Below the pieces are notes generated by a model. The model searched no databases, was not told where the DNA came from, and saw nothing but the letters and a program-made list of their open reading frames with translations. From CAYNFP01 sp964396655 (GTDB taxonomy: Bacteria > Bacillota_I > Bacilli_A > RF39 > UBA660), in assembly GCA_964396655.1 (NCBI GenBank), contig CAYNFP010000006.1:4284-68283 (forward strand): 64,000 nt of DNA, read 5' to 3'. A program made the translations under genes and the position numbers. This document shows positions 59,930 through 64,000 of this stretch, in pieces. The first letter of the stretch is position 1. Each line of letters starts with the position of its first letter.

Positions 59930-62137
59930 CTATTCCTCGTCACTTTCTAATTTAATTAAAACATTTCTTGGTTTACTTCCGTTAGCTGGTCCCACAACTC
60001 CTCTTTCTTCCATTAAATCAACTATTCTAGCTGCCCTGTTGTATCCTAAATGATATTTTCTTTGTATTAAAGAAGCACTTATTTTACCAAGTTTTATTGC
60101 AAATTCTAATATTTCATCATATAAAACATCATCGTTTCCATCTGTTGTTCCGCCTTCATATGATATATTTGTTTTTGTTTCATTTTTTTCTAAATTTATC
60201 ATTTTTTCATCATAGATTGGTTTCATATTTCTTTTAGTTGCTTCAACAACTCTTTTAATTTCTTCATCAGTTAACATACTTCCTTGAATTCTAGTGGGCG
60301 CAATTGCTCCCATAGGCCAAAAAAGCATATCTCCTTTACCTAATAATTTTTCAGCACCAGTTGCATCTAATATTGTTCTTGAATCAATACTTGAAGAAAC
60401 CGCAAATGATAATCTAGTAGGTATATTTGATTTAATTAAACCTGTTATAACATCCGTTGATGGTCTTTGAGTTGCAACTATTAAATGTATTCCTGCTGCT
60501 CTAGCTAATTGAGTAATTCTAAGAATTGAATCTTCAACTTCTTTAGCTGCTACAAGCATTAAGTCGGCAAGTTCATCTATTATTACAAGTATATATGGTA
60601 ATTTTTGTTTTTTATCTTGAGGATTTTTTCTATTCCATTTTTCAACATATTCGTTATATGTTTCTAGATTTTTAGTTAATGATTCATTAAATATATCATA
60701 TCTATGATCCATTTCTGAAACTATTTTTTGCAAGGCAACTGCAGCCTTCTTAGGTTCTGTTACAACTGGAATTAATAAATGTGGAACTGCATCATATACA
60801 TTTAATTCAACCTTTTTGGGATCTACTAAAACTAATTTTACTTCTTCTGGTTTAGTTCTTAAAAGAATAGTAGTAATAATATTATTAATACATACACTCT
60901 TACCACTACCAGTAGCACCTGCTATCAACATATGTGGTGTTTTATCTATTTCAACAAATTCACTTTGACCCATTATATTCATTCCAAGAGGTGCAACTAA
61001 TTTTGAATCAATATATTTTTTAGGCATATCTAATAAAACATCTTTCATAGCAACCAAACATAATACAGCATTTGGAATCTCTATACCTATTGTATTTTTG
61101 CCTGGAATTGGAGCTTGTATTCTAACTTCTTTAGCTGCTAAAGCTAATGCTATTTCTCTATTTATACTTAAAACTTTACTTACTTTTGTTCCTGGGCTTA
61201 ATTCTATTTCAAATTGAGTAACCGCAGGTCCTTGATGCACTTCAACAACTTTGCCTACTATACCAAAATCTTTAAATACTCTTTCAATTATTTTAGTATT
61301 AGTTGTAATAAATTCAGTAGAATTTACTTTTCCGACTTTTTTACCTGAATCCAATAATTCAACTGACGGTAATATATAAGGTTTTTCTTCAGAATTCATT
61401 TCTAACTGCTCTACATGTCTTGGAGTTTCATAGTTAATAGGAACTTCATGCTGTTTTAAATCATCCATACTTGTAATTACTATTCTTTTATCTATTTCTT
61501 CGGGAGTTTCCTGTCTTTCATCAGTATTATCTAATCTTATCTTTTTATTTTCTTCTCTTCTTTCTTTTAAGTTCTTAAATGGTTTAAATATTAATTTTAT
61601 TAAATTTACTACATTTAAATCAAATAACATAATTAAACCAAAAGAAGCAAGAACTATAACAACAATCTTAGTTCCTTCTATATCAAATAGTTTTACAAAT
61701 ACTAAACTGAATATTGCTCCTATAATGCCTCCGCCAGTATTTCTAAGCTCACCTATATCTTCAGAAGCAACCATTATATTATCTACAGTTGCTCTTAACA
61801 TTTCTTGACCTTTTAAATCAGTATTTTCAATATATCCTAAATGAGAAAATAATAATACAGCTATTAAAATAGTATATAAACCTATTAATCTAGCAGAAAA
61901 TGCTCTTGGTGCACTTCTTTTAGCTAGTAAATATACTCCTAAAATAAGAGATAAAAACAATAACAAAACATACCAATTTCCAAACATAAAAATGGCAAAC
62001 TTTTTAATAACATCTCCAACTATACCAAAATTTCCAAATCCAATAATTCCTATTAGAATTAAAAATAATCCTTCTAATTCTTTAGTATATTGAAATGTCT
62101 TTTTTGGTTCTTCTCTTCTAGCTTTTTTCTTTGGCAT
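59930..62137 (-). CDS. ftsK: DNA translocase FtsK/SpoIIIE
   Basis: A 735-residue membrane-anchored DNA pump. Four N-terminal membrane helices (to about residue 180), an acidic linker, the alpha and beta motor domains with Walker A AGATGSGKSV and LVLVDPKKVEL, LVIIDELADLM as Walker B, and the C-terminal gamma domain (LIQRKYHLGYNRAARIVDLMEERGVVGP) that reads polarity sequences. In a sporulating cell it would move the chromosome into the forespore. Between ezrA and deoD. Confidence 0.95.
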   Translation of the reverse strand: MPKKKARREEPKKTFQYTKELEGLFLILIGIIGFGNFGIVGDVIKKFAIFMFGNWYVLLLFLSLILGVYLLAKRSAPRAFSARLIGLYTILIAVLLFSHLGYIENTDLKGQEMLRATVDNIMVASEDIGELRNTGGGIIGAIFSLVFVKLFDIEGTKIVVIVLASFGLIMLFDLNVVNLIKLIFKPFKNLKERREENKKIRLDNTDERQETPEEIDKRIVITSMDDLKQHEVPINYETPRHVEQLEMNSEEKPYILPSVELLDSGKKVGKVNSTEFITTNTKIIERVFKDFGIVGKVVEVHQGPAVTQFEIELSPGTKVSKVLSINREIALALAAKEVRIQAPIPGKNTIGIEIPNAVLCLVAMKDVLLDMPKKYIDSKLVAPLGMNIMGQSEFVEIDKTPHMLIAGATGSGKSVCINNIITTILLRTKPEEVKLVLVDPKKVELNVYDAVPHLLIPVVTEPKKAAVALQKIVSEMDHRYDIFNESLTKNLETYNEYVEKWNRKNPQDKKQKLPYILVIIDELADLMLVAAKEVEDSILRITQLARAAGIHLIVATQRPSTDVITGLIKSNIPTRLSFAVSSSIDSRTILDATGAEKLLGKGDMLFWPMGAIAPTRIQGSMLTDEEIKRVVEATKRNMKPIYDEKMINLEKNETKTNISYEGGTTDGNDDVLYDEILEFAIKLGKISASLIQRKYHLGYNRAARIVDLMEERGVVGPANGSKPRNVLIKLESDEE

Positions 62138-62148
62138 AACTTCACCCC

Positions 62149-63867
62149 TTAATCTTGATATACACTCATTAATTTCTTATGTATACCAGGCTCTACTATA
62201 TTTAATGTATTAATAATTATTTCTAAAGAATCTTTATAGTTACCTTTAAAAAATTCCCTCTCAGCCTTGTTTAGACCACTATCTACTTCTTTATATGTAC
62301 TTCTATATCTATTTCCATACACTATAGATAATTCTGCCATAGAGGCTGTTTTAAATGTTTCATTACATGTATTATATAATTTTAAAGCTAAATCTCTAGC
62401 AGTATCAACTCTTGTATTTAGTGTTTTTATTGAAATAGGTTTTTTTTCTAATTCTTTTATTATTTCAACAATTGCATCACTAGCTTCTTGTAATTCAACA
62501 GCGTATTTTTTAGGAATTATAGGTAATTTGAATTCTTTTAATTTATATTTAGAAGATTTTAATATCTCTCTTATTTCAACTAATTGTTCTCTAGCTCTTA
62601 TTTCATCTTCTTTTAAACTGCCCAAATTTCTTAAAGTTGTTTCTAAATTATCTTCTACATTAGTAATCTTAACAGATAACATTTCACAATTATTATATAA
62701 TTTAGAAAATGGTATAACTTTAGTTTGAGTTCTATCTGATAATAGTTTGTACTCATCTTTTAAAATTAATAATTCTTTTCTAATTCCTTCAACCAATTTT
62801 AATTCATCATCACTTAAATCGTAAGATGATTTTAAATCATTGATTTCTAAATATAAATTTTTAATTAATTTAAACATCCTAGATAATTTGTCATTTATAA
62901 TAAATACATTTTGTTCATATAATTTTTTACTAGTTCTTTCTTTTTCAAAATCTAAATATAAAGATTCAAAATAATCTAACATAGTTTTTAACTCAAAAAT
63001 TGAATCTTCTAAGTTCAATACATTTAATCTATCAAAAATATCACTTAATTTTTTATTTGTTTCTTCAATATTATAATCAATATTTAAATATTCTAAGTTA
63101 TAACCATCTTTAGTCATCTTTTTATATATATTTTTTATTTCATTTATTTTTTTAGGGATTACAATTTTACCCATAAAAATTATAGTAGGAGCTTCATCTA
63201 TAACTATTTTTATGTTTTGAATTAGATTTGAAACTGCCCTTACAATCTTTCCTATATTTTCATATTCTTTTCTATCCATTGCGGCTTCAAAAGCTCCAAG
63301 TAACTTATCAATATTTTCAAACTGCAATTCTATCGGTCCACAAGCATCTTTATAATCTCCTTTAGTTGAATTATATTTGGTTATTGTTTCTCTATATATT
63401 GATTTTAATTTAGTGATAGCTTCTCTGTTTCTCTTTTCAGATAAAGTTATTTCTCTTATTTCTTCTACCATGAAATCTATTTTAGCTTTTAAATAATAAA
63501 TCTCTAACTCATATTTAGACATTAATAAATCTAAACCTTTAAAATTATTTTTTTCTAATAAACCATCCAACTCTAAAAAGCTGTCAGTTAATTTTGGCAG
63601 TTCAATTGTTTTTATTTCATTAAATCTTTTTGTCCAATCATCAAATTTAGCTTTTAAAAAATCATTATTTATTAAACTCTCAACTTGACTTAACTCCTGC
63701 ATAATTACAGGAGAAATAATTAAATTTCTCTCAATTTCTAATTTACTTATTTCATCTTTAAATTTTTCTTTGGTTTTAGAGCGTATTAAAACTAAAGTAA
63801 TTATAATTAGAGTTATACCAAATAATAATATTCCACCTAAAATTAATATTAATGTTGTTTTATCCAT
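62149..63867 (-). CDS. ezrA: Septation ring formation regulator EzrA
   Basis: A 572-residue protein with an N-terminal membrane helix (about residues 5-26) and four or five long coiled-coil repeats. The C-terminal block NEREFFKGNYKDSLEIIINTL-type text (AEREFFKGNYKDSLEI) is the most conserved EzrA region. EzrA is a spectrin-like inhibitor and organiser of the FtsZ ring in Bacilli. GAGGATAG precedes the ATG. It lies 11 bases before ftsK. Confidence 0.93.
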   Translation of the reverse strand: MDKTTLILILGGILLFGITLIIITLVLIRSKTKEKFKDEISKLEIERNLIISPVIMQELSQVESLINNDFLKAKFDDWTKRFNEIKTIELPKLTDSFLELDGLLEKNNFKGLDLLMSKYELEIYYLKAKIDFMVEEIREITLSEKRNREAITKLKSIYRETITKYNSTKGDYKDACGPIELQFENIDKLLGAFEAAMDRKEYENIGKIVRAVSNLIQNIKIVIDEAPTIIFMGKIVIPKKINEIKNIYKKMTKDGYNLEYLNIDYNIEETNKKLSDIFDRLNVLNLEDSIFELKTMLDYFESLYLDFEKERTSKKLYEQNVFIINDKLSRMFKLIKNLYLEINDLKSSYDLSDDELKLVEGIRKELLILKDEYKLLSDRTQTKVIPFSKLYNNCEMLSVKITNVEDNLETTLRNLGSLKEDEIRAREQLVEIREILKSSKYKLKEFKLPIIPKKYAVELQEASDAIVEIIKELEKKPISIKTLNTRVDTARDLALKLYNTCNETFKTASMAELSIVYGNRYRSTYKEVDSGLNKAEREFFKGNYKDSLEIIINTLNIVEPGIHKKLMSVYQD

Positions 63868-64000
63868 ATTAATATCTATCCTCTATATGTTATTTTAACA
63901 TAGATGATAAATATTTAAAAGTATTTTTACAAATAAAAAAGTAAATTACAAATTGAAATAGTAAGTGTCCGCACATTTTGTTACCTGATACAATGTATTT

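Noticed and set aside
62267..62728. 153-residue plus-strand reading
   Set aside because: Complement of the EzrA coiled-coil region; typical long antisense frame of an AT-rich coiled-coil gene.

Overview
The window is very AT-rich and almost every gene lies on the minus strand. Gene content and gene order are those of a spore-forming member of the Bacilli. Bacilli markers are EzrA, DnaB/DnaI, RecO, the IreB-RuvX-DUF1292-MltG block, EF-P and FtsK/SpoIIIE. Sporulation genes are SpoVID, a YsxE-type coat kinase, YqfC, YqfD, GerM, GerE and SpoIIIAH. Conserved Bacillus neighbourhoods are present but pared down: hem genes are absent between lon and spoVID, spoIIIAA-AG between efp and spoIIIAH, and phoH, dgkA and udk from their usual places. 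This suggests an uncultured, genome-reduced gut Bacilli lineage (RF39/RFN20-like). The taxonomic guess is inference; no rRNA is present.

Layout. Positions 1-9,000 are accessory: a YcxB-like membrane protein, an XRE/KilA-N pair flanked by duplicated terminators next to tRNA-Leu, a phospholipase C-like protein, UppP, an all-alpha dUTPase, a CarD regulator with a stand-alone RNA polymerase alpha-CTD-like protein behind a promoter-proximal hairpin, and an islet of ankyrin protein, frameshifted DUF6624 gene and TraG/VirD4 remnant. Positions 9,000-12,830 hold tRNA-Ile2/Met and T-box-controlled thrS. Positions 12,830-19,100 hold a class B-like sortase facing a 1765-residue VWA/MucBP adhesin, both with TTGACA-17-TATTAT promoters. 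Positions 19,200-24,800 carry dnaB-dnaI and a pilin-like operon whose first gene is a 14-repeat RCC1 protein.

Positions 24,800-30,400 hold ysxE, spoVID, lon, holA and greA. Positions 30,400-35,000 carry the tRNA wobble-uridine genes (two U32 proteins, TrmR), mltG, DUF1292, ruvX and ireB. Positions 35,000-40,800 carry recO, a YqzL-like micro-ORF, era, cdd, ybeY, VanZ, yqfD, yqfC, yqeY and rpsU. Positions 40,800-46,300 hold a lipoprotein, an ABC/FtsX exporter and tRNA-Arg. Positions 46,300-49,000 hold gerM, gerE, spoIIIAH, efp and rpmG. Positions 49,000-53,900 hold an unknown ORF between 43-bp direct repeats with an nfo remnant, a class B PBP, yqfT, nfo and a prepilin. Positions 54,000-63,900 hold pnp, rpsO, the YmfH/YmfF M16 pair, deoD, ftsK and ezrA.

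Most notable: two islets bounded by direct repeats of host terminator or promoter DNA; a sigma-E-like promoter inside the lon terminator; a sigma-K-like promoter before gerE; a leaderless sortase promoter; a poly-A frameshift in DUF6624; the CarD/alpha-CTD pair; and the RCC1 pilin-like protein.
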